From Gammaproteobacteria bacterium (GTDB taxonomy: Bacteria; Pseudomonadota; Gammaproteobacteria; DSM-16500): a DNA stretch of 16,963 bases. The stretch lies in assembly GCA_009885665.1 (NCBI GenBank), contig VFKI01000033.1, positions 1 to 16,963 on the forward strand, in the 5' to 3' direction. The translations under genes were made by a program, and so were the position numbers. How positions within the stretch are numbered: the stretch's first letter is position 1; each line of letters opens with the position of its first letter. Under the pieces are notes generated by a model. That model searched no databases. It saw only the letters and a program-made list of their open reading frames with translations, and had not been told where the DNA came from. Shown here piece by piece: positions 7,343 to 15,500 of this stretch.

Positions 7343-7376
7343 CTTAAGGGGGAGAATCGCGATTCTCCCCCTTAAG
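7343..7376. repeat. Perfect 34-bp palindrome
   Basis: Positions 7343-7359 and 7360-7376 are exact reverse complements with no spacer: CTTAAG at each end, then a G-run or C-run, with TCGCGA at the centre. It abuts repeat copy A and lies between the Smr gene and gloB. As RNA it would be a 15-17 bp hairpin; it lacks a following T-run, so it is not a standard terminator. Copy B at 11437 is not followed by this palindrome. Confidence 0.8.
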
Positions 7377-7526
7377 TGGCGTGACGCCGGCGAGCTATTT
7401 GCCCGAGTAGCCATCTGAATAGTTGCAAATCATTTAAAGAATACAACAGAATTACCGAAAAAAGGGGTTAATTATAGAGGAATCCTGTCCACGCGCAAGC
7501 CCTTACCATGCTATTATGTTTTAGCC

Positions 7527-8054
7527 ATGACAAAAGCCACCCCATTCACCGACAAAGACTTGCTCAACACCGTGCTGCGCGGCGTCAAGCGTCACACCCA
7601 CACCAAAGTGACATCCACCCCCACGCGCCCACCTGCGCGACGTCGCTATCCACATCCGCATGAAGATGATTTTCCGCTACATTACACTTTTTCTGATTAT
7701 GAAAAATATACGCCCGTCAATAGCGATGACGCACTGGACTTCGCCCGCAGTGAACTGGATCAAAAAACACTTCGCAAATTTCGTCAAGGCCAATATACTA
7801 TCGAGACCAAGCTCGATTTACATGGTATGACAGCAGATCAAGCTCGCGATGCCTTGAGCCGCTTTCTGTCGCACTGTCGCGCGAGGAAATATCGCCACGT
7901 ATTAATTGTGCATGGCAAAGGTCACCGCGGCAAACCGCCTATATTGAAAAACCGCTTGAATCATTGGCTACGTGAAGCAAGTTGCGTCTTAGCTTTCACC
8001 AGTGCTCAAGCGCGCCACGGCGGCAATGGCGCACTATATATATTAATAAGGTAA
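7527..8054 (+). CDS. Smr-domain protein (SmrA/SmrB-like nuclease family)
   Basis: The 175-residue product has a charged, proline-rich, probably disordered N terminus (about 20-50) and a C-terminal Smr domain (about 93-175). The three family signatures are visible: D97-L-H-G100 in KLDLHGMT, H129-G-K-G132 in VLIVHGKG, and GGNGA (165-169) near the end. In Escherichia coli, relatives include SmrB, which cleaves mRNA at collided ribosomes, and SmrA/YdaL, a nuclease of less clear role; length and the DLHG motif fit either. The Shine-Dalgarno sequence is weak, and a TATTAT box lies only about 10 bases before the start codon. Confidence 0.88.
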   Translation: MTKATPFTDKDLLNTVLRGVKRHTHTKVTSTPTRPPARRRYPHPHEDDFPLHYTFSDYEKYTPVNSDDALDFARSELDQKTLRKFRQGQYTIETKLDLHGMTADQARDALSRFLSHCRARKYRHVLIVHGKGHRGKPPILKNRLNHWLREASCVLAFTSAQARHGGNGALYILIR

Positions 8055-8072
8055 CTGCTCGCTCCCCCAACA

Positions 8073-8090
8073 GACTTTACGCGATGGGGG
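8073..8090 (+). repeat. 18-base fragment of the 73-bp repeat
   Basis: The sequence gactttacgcgatggggg is identical to 7322-7339, the end of repeat copy A. It lies between the Smr gene and udk, just before the udk ribosome binding site. Confidence 0.7.
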
Positions 8091-8119
8091 TTGAATAATT
8101 ACTTCATAAGGAGTTAAAC

Positions 8120-8746
8120 GTGCCCCAAAAGCCGATTATTATAGGTATTGCTGGCGCTTCAGCTTCTGGCAAGAGCTTGCTCGCCAACACCATCGTCAAC
8201 GAACTGGGCTCCGACCGCGTGGTTGTTATCTCAGAAGACGCTTATTATCGCGATCGTAGCGACATCCCTTTTGAAGAACGCGCCAAAATGAATTATGATC
8301 ACCCCGACTCGCTCGATCATGACTTATTATATAAACAATTGGTCGCGCTACAAACAGGCAAAGAAGTGGATATCCCGATTTACAGCCACGCAATGCATCA
8401 GCGCGAGCACACCACGCGCCATATCGGCCAGCACACCATTATCGTTCTCGAAGGGATCTTATTATTCGTTGATCGCAAGCTACGTGAATTGATGGATATT
8501 CGTATTTTTATGGAAACCGCATTAGATATTTGCCTCATTCGCCGTATGAAGCGTGATATGCAGGAGCGCGGTCGCTCACTGGATTCCGTCATTAGCCAAT
8601 ATGAAGAAACTGTTCGCCCGATGTACTTGCAGTTTATCGAGCCCACAAAACGTTACGCTGACTTGATTGTACCGCGCGGTGGCGGCAACCGAATTGCCAT
8701 TGATATGATTAAAGCTAAAATGCGCGAATTACTTAGCCGAAACTAA
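8120..8746 (+). CDS. udk: Uridine kinase
   Basis: Udk phosphorylates uridine and cytidine to UMP and CMP in pyrimidine salvage. The 208-residue product has the P-loop G12-ASASGK-S19, then SEDAYYRD, NYDHPDSLDHDLL, the VLEGILLF block, RRMKRDMQERGRSLDSV and the C-terminal KRYADLIVPRGGGN, all in the order of bacterial uridine kinases of about 210 residues. The start is GTG at 8120, supported by AAGGAG (8108-8113) at seven bases spacing; no upstream ATG gives a better fit. Confidence 0.96.
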   Translation: MPQKPIIIGIAGASASGKSLLANTIVNELGSDRVVVISEDAYYRDRSDIPFEERAKMNYDHPDSLDHDLLYKQLVALQTGKEVDIPIYSHAMHQREHTTRHIGQHTIIVLEGILLFVDRKLRELMDIRIFMETALDICLIRRMKRDMQERGRSLDSVISQYEETVRPMYLQFIEPTKRYADLIVPRGGGNRIAIDMIKAKMRELLSRN

Positions 8747-8927
8747 CTCTTTACTTGCTTTTTGCAGGTGCGGCCGCTGAAAAACGCTTAAAAGCGCGTT
8801 CTGATGTGCTTGTTGCACGCTTGTAACAAATCAGCTTACAATGGACGGGATACTGTGGTACTCACTACGCTTTCTACCCTATTTTTTTGTAGTAGATACC
8901 AAAATCATGTCCCCAGGGAGGGTGGCA

Positions 8928-11423
8928 ATGAAACTGCGTAACAAGGTTCTCATCGGCATTGGCGTTGCATGGCTGGTCTTTATGGCCATCACTTACGCCA
9001 GTTCAAAAATGCTCTTAATGCGCAGCTTCATCAAGCTCGAACAACAACACACTGACCAAGACCTGGGTCGCGTCGATCAAGCGCTTGACCAACTCGATTA
9101 CTCCCTCTATACCTTTTCTTCCGACTGGTCGCACTGGGATGACTTGTACGCCTTCATGCAAGGCAAAGAGCCGCAATTTATTCCCGGCAATATCAATATG
9201 ACAGCCTTCTTAAATTCGACCATTAATGTATTAACGTATTGGAATAAAGAGGGCAAATTGATAATGGGGCTCGCAGTCGACACCAATGGCAGCGGTGCAT
9301 TTGTTGCTTACCCGACTGACCTCGACAAATACCTTTACCCCAACAGCTTATTATTATCACGCACAAATCCCAACAAAGATATGCGCGGTTACATTTTATT
9401 ACCGCAAGGCGTGATGATGACGGCAGCTGTCGCAATTACCAATGGCGACAAGACACAGCCCCCCATCGGCGCCACAGTCACCGGTCGTTTCATCTCTGAT
9501 AAAATCGTACAAAAAATTGAAAACCAGACTAAACTGCAGTTAAAATTATTCACACCCTCTTTATTTTCACCTAATTCACCGCTAGATAAGATTTTCCAAA
9601 CCATTTCAAATAATAAAACCGGACATTATAGTGAAAATATAAACACAGACACTTTGCAAGGTTATACCGTTATCCGTGACATTTACGGTAAACCCATCGC
9701 GATGTTCCAAGAAACTGCGCCACGCGCCATTTATCAAACGGGGCGGGAAGCGATCAATTACTTCCTCATCAGCTTTGTTGTATTAGGCATCATCTTCTCG
9801 CTGCTCATGATGGGCATGTTGCGCTTACTGATCATTCGTCGCTTGGAAAAGCTAAATAAAGATGTGGCAGAAATCGGCAGTCGCAACGAATTATCACGTC
9901 GTGTCGATGATACGGGTCATGATGAACTCTCCACAGTATCGAGTGAAATTAACCGTATGCTTGGTGTCATCGAAGCATCACAAAGCAAATTGGAACAGCG
10001 CGTTGAACAGCGTACTGAAGAACTAAAGAAAACCAATGTTAAATTGGAGCAAGAAATTCAGGAACGGCGCACAGTTGAAAAAGAATTGGTTATTCACAAA
10101 GAGCATCTGGTGCGTCTCGCGCATTACGATGGCTTGACGAGCTTACCGAATCGTGTTTATTTCAATGAAATGTTAAACAAAGCTATCAGCCGTGCTGGAC
10201 GTAATGGATCGCATTTGGCAATTTTATTTGTCGATCTCGATCGCTTCAAAGCTATTAACGATGCTTTTGGCCACAGCATTGGTGACAAAGTATTAAAAGA
10301 AATTGCCAGCCGTTTTTCCGCAGCATTGCGTCCTGACGATATTCTGGCGCGCCTCGGCGGAGATGAGTTTATTATTTTATTGCAAGACATCAGTGAAGCT
10401 CGGCAAATTGAAAATATTGCCAAAAAAATGATTGCCGCCTGTGAAAAGCCCACCAAAGTGGATAGTCATGAATTTTATTTCACTGCAAGTATTGGTATAT
10501 GCGTCTATCCAGAACATGGCAAAACACTGGAAGATTTGCAGCGCAATGCCGACATCGCGATGTATCAAGCAAAACGTAGTGGCGGTGGTGTTTGCCAATT
10601 CTTTACCCAGGCCATGAATGAAGCCGCAGATGAACACGCTAAACTAGAAGCTGCATTGCGGCTCGCTATTAAAAATAATGAATTTGTATTGAATTATCAA
10701 CCCAAATTAGATGTTAAGGAAGGCATCGTGAAAGGGGTTGAAGCCTTGATTCGCTGGGAAAGCCCTACCCTTGGCATGGTCAGCCCTGCTAAATTTATAC
10801 CCTTAGCTGAAGAAACAGGACTTATTCTACAAATTGGTGAGTGGACATTATGGGAAGCCTGCCGTGCCAATAAAGCTTGGCAAGCAGCAGGTTATACCCC
10901 TATTACCGTTGCGGTCAATTTATCACCGAAACAATTCCGCCATCAAGATATTGCTGAAAAAGTCAAAACCATTTTAGCAGAAACAGGCTTGGAACCGCGT
11001 TATCTTGAATTAGAAATTACCGAAACGGCGGTGATGGATGACGTACAAGAAGGTATTAATAAATTAAAAGATATTCGCGATATGGGTGTCAGCATTGCCA
11101 TGGATGACTTTGGCACCGGTTATACTTCTATTAGTTATTTAAAACGTTTCCCCGTGTCAATCTTAAAAATTGACCAGTCATTTATCAAAGGCATTCCAAG
11201 CAGCAAAGATGATGAAGCGATTACCATGGGTATTATTGCACTTGCACACAGTTTGAAAATGAAAGTGGTCGCTGAAGGTGTGGAAACAGCGGAACAAATG
11301 CAATTCTTGGCGGATCATGACTGCGATATCGTGCAAGGATATTATTTAAGCCGGCCACTGCCTGATGCTAAAGTGAGAGAACAATTTGTTAAATTGGAGA
11401 AAACGACGACCGCCACCGCGTAA
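8928..11423 (+). CDS. Membrane CHASE4-HAMP-GGDEF-EAL c-di-GMP turnover protein
   Basis: A sensor that can both make and break cyclic di-GMP. The 831-residue product has TM1 (about 7-26), a periplasmic CHASE4-like domain with SSDWSHWDDLYAF (from about 45), TM2 (about 276-302), HAMP, a coiled coil (EQRVEQRTEELKK region), GGDEF and EAL domains. The cyclase motif GGDEF is at 477-481, with the inhibitory I-site R468-PD-D471 exactly five residues before it. The EAL motif is at 605-607, and DDFGTG (726-731), ITET, LKIDQSF and AEGVE complete the phosphodiesterase site. Both halves look catalytically intact, so net direction cannot be told. The ATG at 8928 is preferred for its AGGGAGG Shine-Dalgarno (8915-8921); an ATG at 8841 would add 29 residues. 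It is the first of three plus-strand genes that end with a PilZ-bearing NRPS. Confidence 0.94.
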   Translation: MKLRNKVLIGIGVAWLVFMAITYASSKMLLMRSFIKLEQQHTDQDLGRVDQALDQLDYSLYTFSSDWSHWDDLYAFMQGKEPQFIPGNINMTAFLNSTINVLTYWNKEGKLIMGLAVDTNGSGAFVAYPTDLDKYLYPNSLLLSRTNPNKDMRGYILLPQGVMMTAAVAITNGDKTQPPIGATVTGRFISDKIVQKIENQTKLQLKLFTPSLFSPNSPLDKIFQTISNNKTGHYSENINTDTLQGYTVIRDIYGKPIAMFQETAPRAIYQTGREAINYFLISFVVLGIIFSLLMMGMLRLLIIRRLEKLNKDVAEIGSRNELSRRVDDTGHDELSTVSSEINRMLGVIEASQSKLEQRVEQRTEELKKTNVKLEQEIQERRTVEKELVIHKEHLVRLAHYDGLTSLPNRVYFNEMLNKAISRAGRNGSHLAILFVDLDRFKAINDAFGHSIGDKVLKEIASRFSAALRPDDILARLGGDEFIILLQDISEARQIENIAKKMIAACEKPTKVDSHEFYFTASIGICVYPEHGKTLEDLQRNADIAMYQAKRSGGGVCQFFTQAMNEAADEHAKLEAALRLAIKNNEFVLNYQPKLDVKEGIVKGVEALIRWESPTLGMVSPAKFIPLAEETGLILQIGEWTLWEACRANKAWQAAGYTPITVAVNLSPKQFRHQDIAEKVKTILAETGLEPRYLELEITETAVMDDVQEGINKLKDIRDMGVSIAMDDFGTGYTSISYLKRFPVSILKIDQSFIKGIPSSKDDEAITMGIIALAHSLKMKVVAEGVETAEQMQFLADHDCDIVQGYYLSRPLPDAKVREQFVKLEKTTTATA

Positions 11424-11436
11424 TATTACATTTTTA

Positions 11437-11509
11437 GGTAACCATTCAGCACAATCTCCAAAAAACACCCGCGAGGCCAGAGGCAACTTGACTTTACGCG
11501 ATGGGAGAT
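11437..11509. repeat. 73-bp dispersed repeat, copy B
   Basis: A gapless match to 7269-7341 at about 89 percent identity by eye. It fills the gap between the GGDEF-EAL gene and the TorF-family gene. It lies immediately after the stop of the former and may influence read-through between the two. Confidence 0.8.
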
Positions 11510-11565
11510 CGTCAATTTGAACAGATACTGACATTTTTAAACATTTACCGATACAGGAGTACGGC

Positions 11566-12396
11566 ATGAAAAAATTGTTTACCGTGTTACTCGCGAGTTC
11601 ACTCATCACGATTTCGCTTCCCGCCTTAGCTGATACAGATGCATCGACTAATCCGCTCAGCATGGCACCTAATTATAAAGCAGAAGCGACGATGCCTGTT
11701 GCAGCAACAGCAGCAGATACGCGCATCAGCCCACTGTCTGGCAACTTTACGATTACTTCGAATTATGTATTTCGCGGCGTGAGCGTTTCTGATAACTTGC
11801 CAGCGGTGCAAGGGGGATTAACCTATACTTTTCTATCCTCGGGTATTTACGCCAATCTATGGGGGTCGAATGTTAATTTTCAGGATGCCCAAGGTTACAC
11901 CGCTACATTAGAAATGGATACCATTATCGGTATCAGCAATCCCATCGGTGATCATTTCACTTATGATATCAATCTGGATCGCTACAATTATCCGAAAGCA
12001 GGCGCCAGTTACAATGAAGGCATTGCCAATGCGCATTGGTATTTTATCACCGCGCAAATTGCTTATTCAAATAATGTATATAACAGTCATTATAATGGCA
12101 TCTATTATAATCTTGGATTTAAGCAAGACGTACCAGCTAAATATGCGTTAGGTCTTGAAAACGTCACGGTTTCTGGCGGCGTAGGGCATTATGATTTAAA
12201 TGATGCGCACAAGCCTGGCGTGTTAAGTTATGACAATGGCTTAAGCAGTTACAATGACTATAACCTGCAAGTGACCAAAGGTATAGGCAATTATACTATC
12301 GGTTTGCAATGGACAGATACCAATGGTCATTCTGCTGATCCAGCACCGCTGAGAGATTGGCATTTAATTGGCACCGTGGCCGTCAATTTTGCATAA
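11566..12396 (+). CDS. TorF/Gcw_chp-family putative outer-membrane porin
   Basis: The 276-residue product begins with a clear signal peptide (MKKLFTVLLASSLITISLPALA, cleavage after about residue 22), then a low-complexity linker to about residue 60. The rest is rich in alternating aromatic strands of a beta-barrel kind. The conserved opening LSGNFTITSNYVFRGVS, followed by paired strands (GIYANLWGSNV, TLEMDTIIGIS, TYDINLDRYNYP) and a C-terminal strand ending in F-A, is characteristic of the Gcw_chp / TorF family of putative porins. Function in this family is poorly defined. AGGAG eight bases before the ATG at 11566 supports the start. It sits between the c-di-GMP enzyme and the NRPS, so a role in export or envelope coupling is possible but unproven. 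Confidence 0.85.
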   Translation: MKKLFTVLLASSLITISLPALADTDASTNPLSMAPNYKAEATMPVAATAADTRISPLSGNFTITSNYVFRGVSVSDNLPAVQGGLTYTFLSSGIYANLWGSNVNFQDAQGYTATLEMDTIIGISNPIGDHFTYDINLDRYNYPKAGASYNEGIANAHWYFITAQIAYSNNVYNSHYNGIYYNLGFKQDVPAKYALGLENVTVSGGVGHYDLNDAHKPGVLSYDNGLSSYNDYNLQVTKGIGNYTIGLQWTDTNGHSADPAPLRDWHLIGTVAVNFA

Positions 12397-12397
12397 G

Positions 12398-12459
12398 CCG
12401 TCATTGCGAGGAGCGCTTTTTGCGACGAAGCCATGATAAGGCGCTCAATGCGCTCCTCG
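12398..12459. repeat. REP-like hairpin with CGTCATTGCGAGGAGCG core
   Basis: The sequence CGTCATTGCGAGGAGCG (12399-12415) is, from general knowledge, a motif often seen as dispersed intergenic repeats in many bacteria. Here 12407-12416 (CGAGGAGCGC) pairs perfectly with 12450-12459, giving a 10-bp stem around a 33-base loop. No T-run follows. It starts just after the stop of the TorF-family gene and could stabilise that mRNA or separate it from the NRPS message. Confidence 0.55.
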
Positions 12460-12517
12460 TATAGTATCTCAGATAAATAAATTGGAATAGCGTATAGCAT
12501 CTCCATGGGAGAAAAAA

Positions 12518-15500
12518 ATGACAAGCTACTGGGATACCCTTATCGGTGAATTTACCGCTCAACCCCATATCAGCTTTGAAGGTTATGCTTGCGATATTCA
12601 AAATAAAAAAGAAAAAGCCGATCCTTGGCACTATGACACGCTCACGCTCACGGCTGAATTGAGTGTTGCCATACAGCAATTTACCAGCCAACAACACCTT
12701 TCACCGCTGACGCTTATTTATAGTGCGTGGGCCTTGTTGCTCAACCGCATGGCGCTTGCCAATGATCTGTTATTTGGTAGTGGTGAATTAACGATTGACA
12801 AGCAAATCACCCTCCCCTTCATGCCGGTACGCTCACAGCTGGAACCCGCAACAGCCGCAACGTCGCCGACAACTTGCAGTGAAGAAACTGCCTGCATTGG
12901 CATCACATTACTTGATTTTTGCAAGCAAATGAACGTCCAGCTGCGCACCAGTCGCGCGCAATTACCCACGCTTGCGCAAGCCACACTCCCCGGTGGTTTT
13001 GATCGTTATTTATTACTGCTTACGGCAGGCGACATCAATGCCGTTAGCTTGCCATGTAGCCCGGCTGATCATCCTTTGGTATTACGGGTTTGCCCACAGC
13101 AAACCGATACACTTGCATTAGCAAGCGCTTCGCACATTTTTACTGCTGAAAGTCATGCGCAGTTAATTGAACATTTGCTGTTAATCATCGCTAAAATCGT
13201 AGCAACACCGAATCAAGCGGTCAGTCATTTTTCAATACTCACGCCAGCAGACCATGAAAAACTAACGTGCTTCAGTCAGCCGCATGTCGTCGCACTGACA
13301 CAGGGTGGCGTTCTTGCAAGCGTACATGAACAATTTACCCGCATGGCACTTCAAGCGCCACAAGCGCTCGCCGTGTCATATCATGAAACGATCATGAATT
13401 ATCAACAATTGGATGCGCTATCCAATCAAATTGCCCATTTTTTACATAAAAAAAATCTGCGCGCTGGGGACACTGTCGCTGTATTAATGGAGCGCTCACC
13501 TTTATTGATTGCCACTATGCTTGGCATTTTCAAGGCGGACGTGGTATTCGTTCCAATTAATCCGAAATATCCCGATGATCGCATTCAATTTATTTTAAAT
13601 GATTGCACCGCGCACCTCATTCTTGTTAATAACACACAACGCATTCCGCAGGATTTTCTATATCGCACAACAGTGCTTGATGAACACGCCGGCCAACTGA
13701 AATCCTTCCCCACGACACCCTTGAACACTTTGCTAAATAAAAACAAGGAAGATATTGCCTATATCATTTATACCTCAGGCACCACGGGGCACCCCAAAGG
13801 CGTCATGATCAACCATATCAGCATTACTAATTTAGCGCACTGGTATAAAACGCACTTTCGTTTACAAGCGTGCGATCGTGCGTCGCAATTTAATTCTGCT
13901 GGATTTGATGCATTTTTTTGTGAAGTATTGCCGACCATCGCCGTCGGCGCCAGCATTCATATTATTGATGATAGCAACAAACTTTCACCTAACCAATTTC
14001 TGGACTGGTTAGCTACTAGCAAAATCACGATATGTGATCTGCCGACAGCGTATGGTCAAATTCTATTTAATTTACCTTGGCCTGCGGTGCCACAATTGCG
14101 TCTTATTAAAATTGGTGGCGAATCGATTTCCCACTATCCTAAGCAAGTCTTTACCTTTGATATTTGGAATACCTATGGACCGACTGAAGGCACCATTGAA
14201 ACAACGTATCATAAAATTTTCAGTGCTAATTTAGCGCTTGACCAACAACCTTGCCAACATCTGCCACCACCAATCGGTAAACCGTTACATAATGTATATT
14301 GCCATATTGTTGATGCGCATTTGCAGCGCGTGCCGCCGGGCTGTATCGGTGAATTACTGATTGGTGGCATCAATTTATCACCAGGCTATTTTAATCGCGC
14401 ACAACTCACGCGTGAAAAATTTGTGCCAGACATCTTTAGTGATAATCCAGCGGCAAGGCTTTATCGTACTGGGGATTTAGCGCGGTGGTTACCGGATGGT
14501 TCGATCGAATATATTGGACGTCTCGATCATCAAATTAAAATTCGCGGTTATCGCATTGAATTAGGTGAAATTGAAGCAGCTTTGAGTCAATATCCTGACG
14601 TCAATGAGGTTATGGTATTAGCGCGCGAAAATGTCTCTGGACAAAAAACGTTAGTTGCGTGGCTGGTGCCGAACCTTGAGCGTATACGTGTTCCTTGGCA
14701 AGAACGTTGTTTATTAGGCGCCGAGGGTAGTCAATATCACCAAATCTACAGTGAAGATATTTCGCGCGAAGGGATTGCTATCAGCAGTATTCCAGATGAT
14801 ACTGTCGTCGGCCAAAAGATTCGTATCAATATAAAACTACCGGGTAGCAGCGATCCAACTTGGTTAACCGGTCAAATTGCCTGGCGATATGAACAACGTG
14901 CTGGCGTGCATTTTGACCAAAATGAAAAACAACAACCCTTATTGAAAAAAAGCATAGAATTTTATCTCGCTACGCACAATCTAATGGATACGTTGCAAAG
15001 TGCTGCAGCTAAACGTAATCTGAAAAAAGCGCTCAAGAAAAAATTGCCTGAATATATGATTCCCAGTGTGTTCAGCATTCAACCACGTTTACCCTTGACT
15101 TTTAATGGTAAAATTGATTGGAAAGCACTGCCCCCGCCGCAAGATTTCGAACGTTTGTTGGAAAGAACCCACGTGGCACCGCGTAATGCAACCGAGCAAG
15201 CTATCAGTGATATTTGGTGTGAAGTGCTCGACATTCCCACCATGAGTATGACCGACAATTTTTTTGATTTAGGGGGTAATTCATTAAAAGTTGCGCACTT
15301 ATCTGTGAAACTACTGGAAAAATTCAAGCTTGCCATTCCGGCTAAAATTTTATTTGATCTACCGTTTATCCCCATTATGGCAGAATACATTGATTCTAAT
15401 GGCGAGAAATTTACTGACAATAGCCGTATTCAAGAAGAAATCAGTCGCGATGTCATTTTAAATGACGATATCATGCCAACCAAAATTTTGCGTTCGCACC

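Noticed and set aside
7256..7414. A longer gloB starting at 7414.
   Set aside because: The added 53 residues come from the dispersed repeat and the 34-bp palindrome; the ATG at 7255 matches the family start.
8760..8840. Hairpin-like GCGGCCGC and AACGC/GCG-GTT sequences after udk as a terminator.
   Set aside because: Stems are short or bulged and no T-run follows.
8841..8927. An upstream start for the GGDEF-EAL protein.
   Set aside because: No ribosome binding site is visible there, while 8928 has AGGGAGG and puts a typical short cytoplasmic lead before TM1. Not fully excluded.
11346..11663. A 105-codon minus-strand frame across the GGDEF-EAL gene end.
   Set aside because: It antisenses two well-supported genes and owes its openness to repeat copy B.
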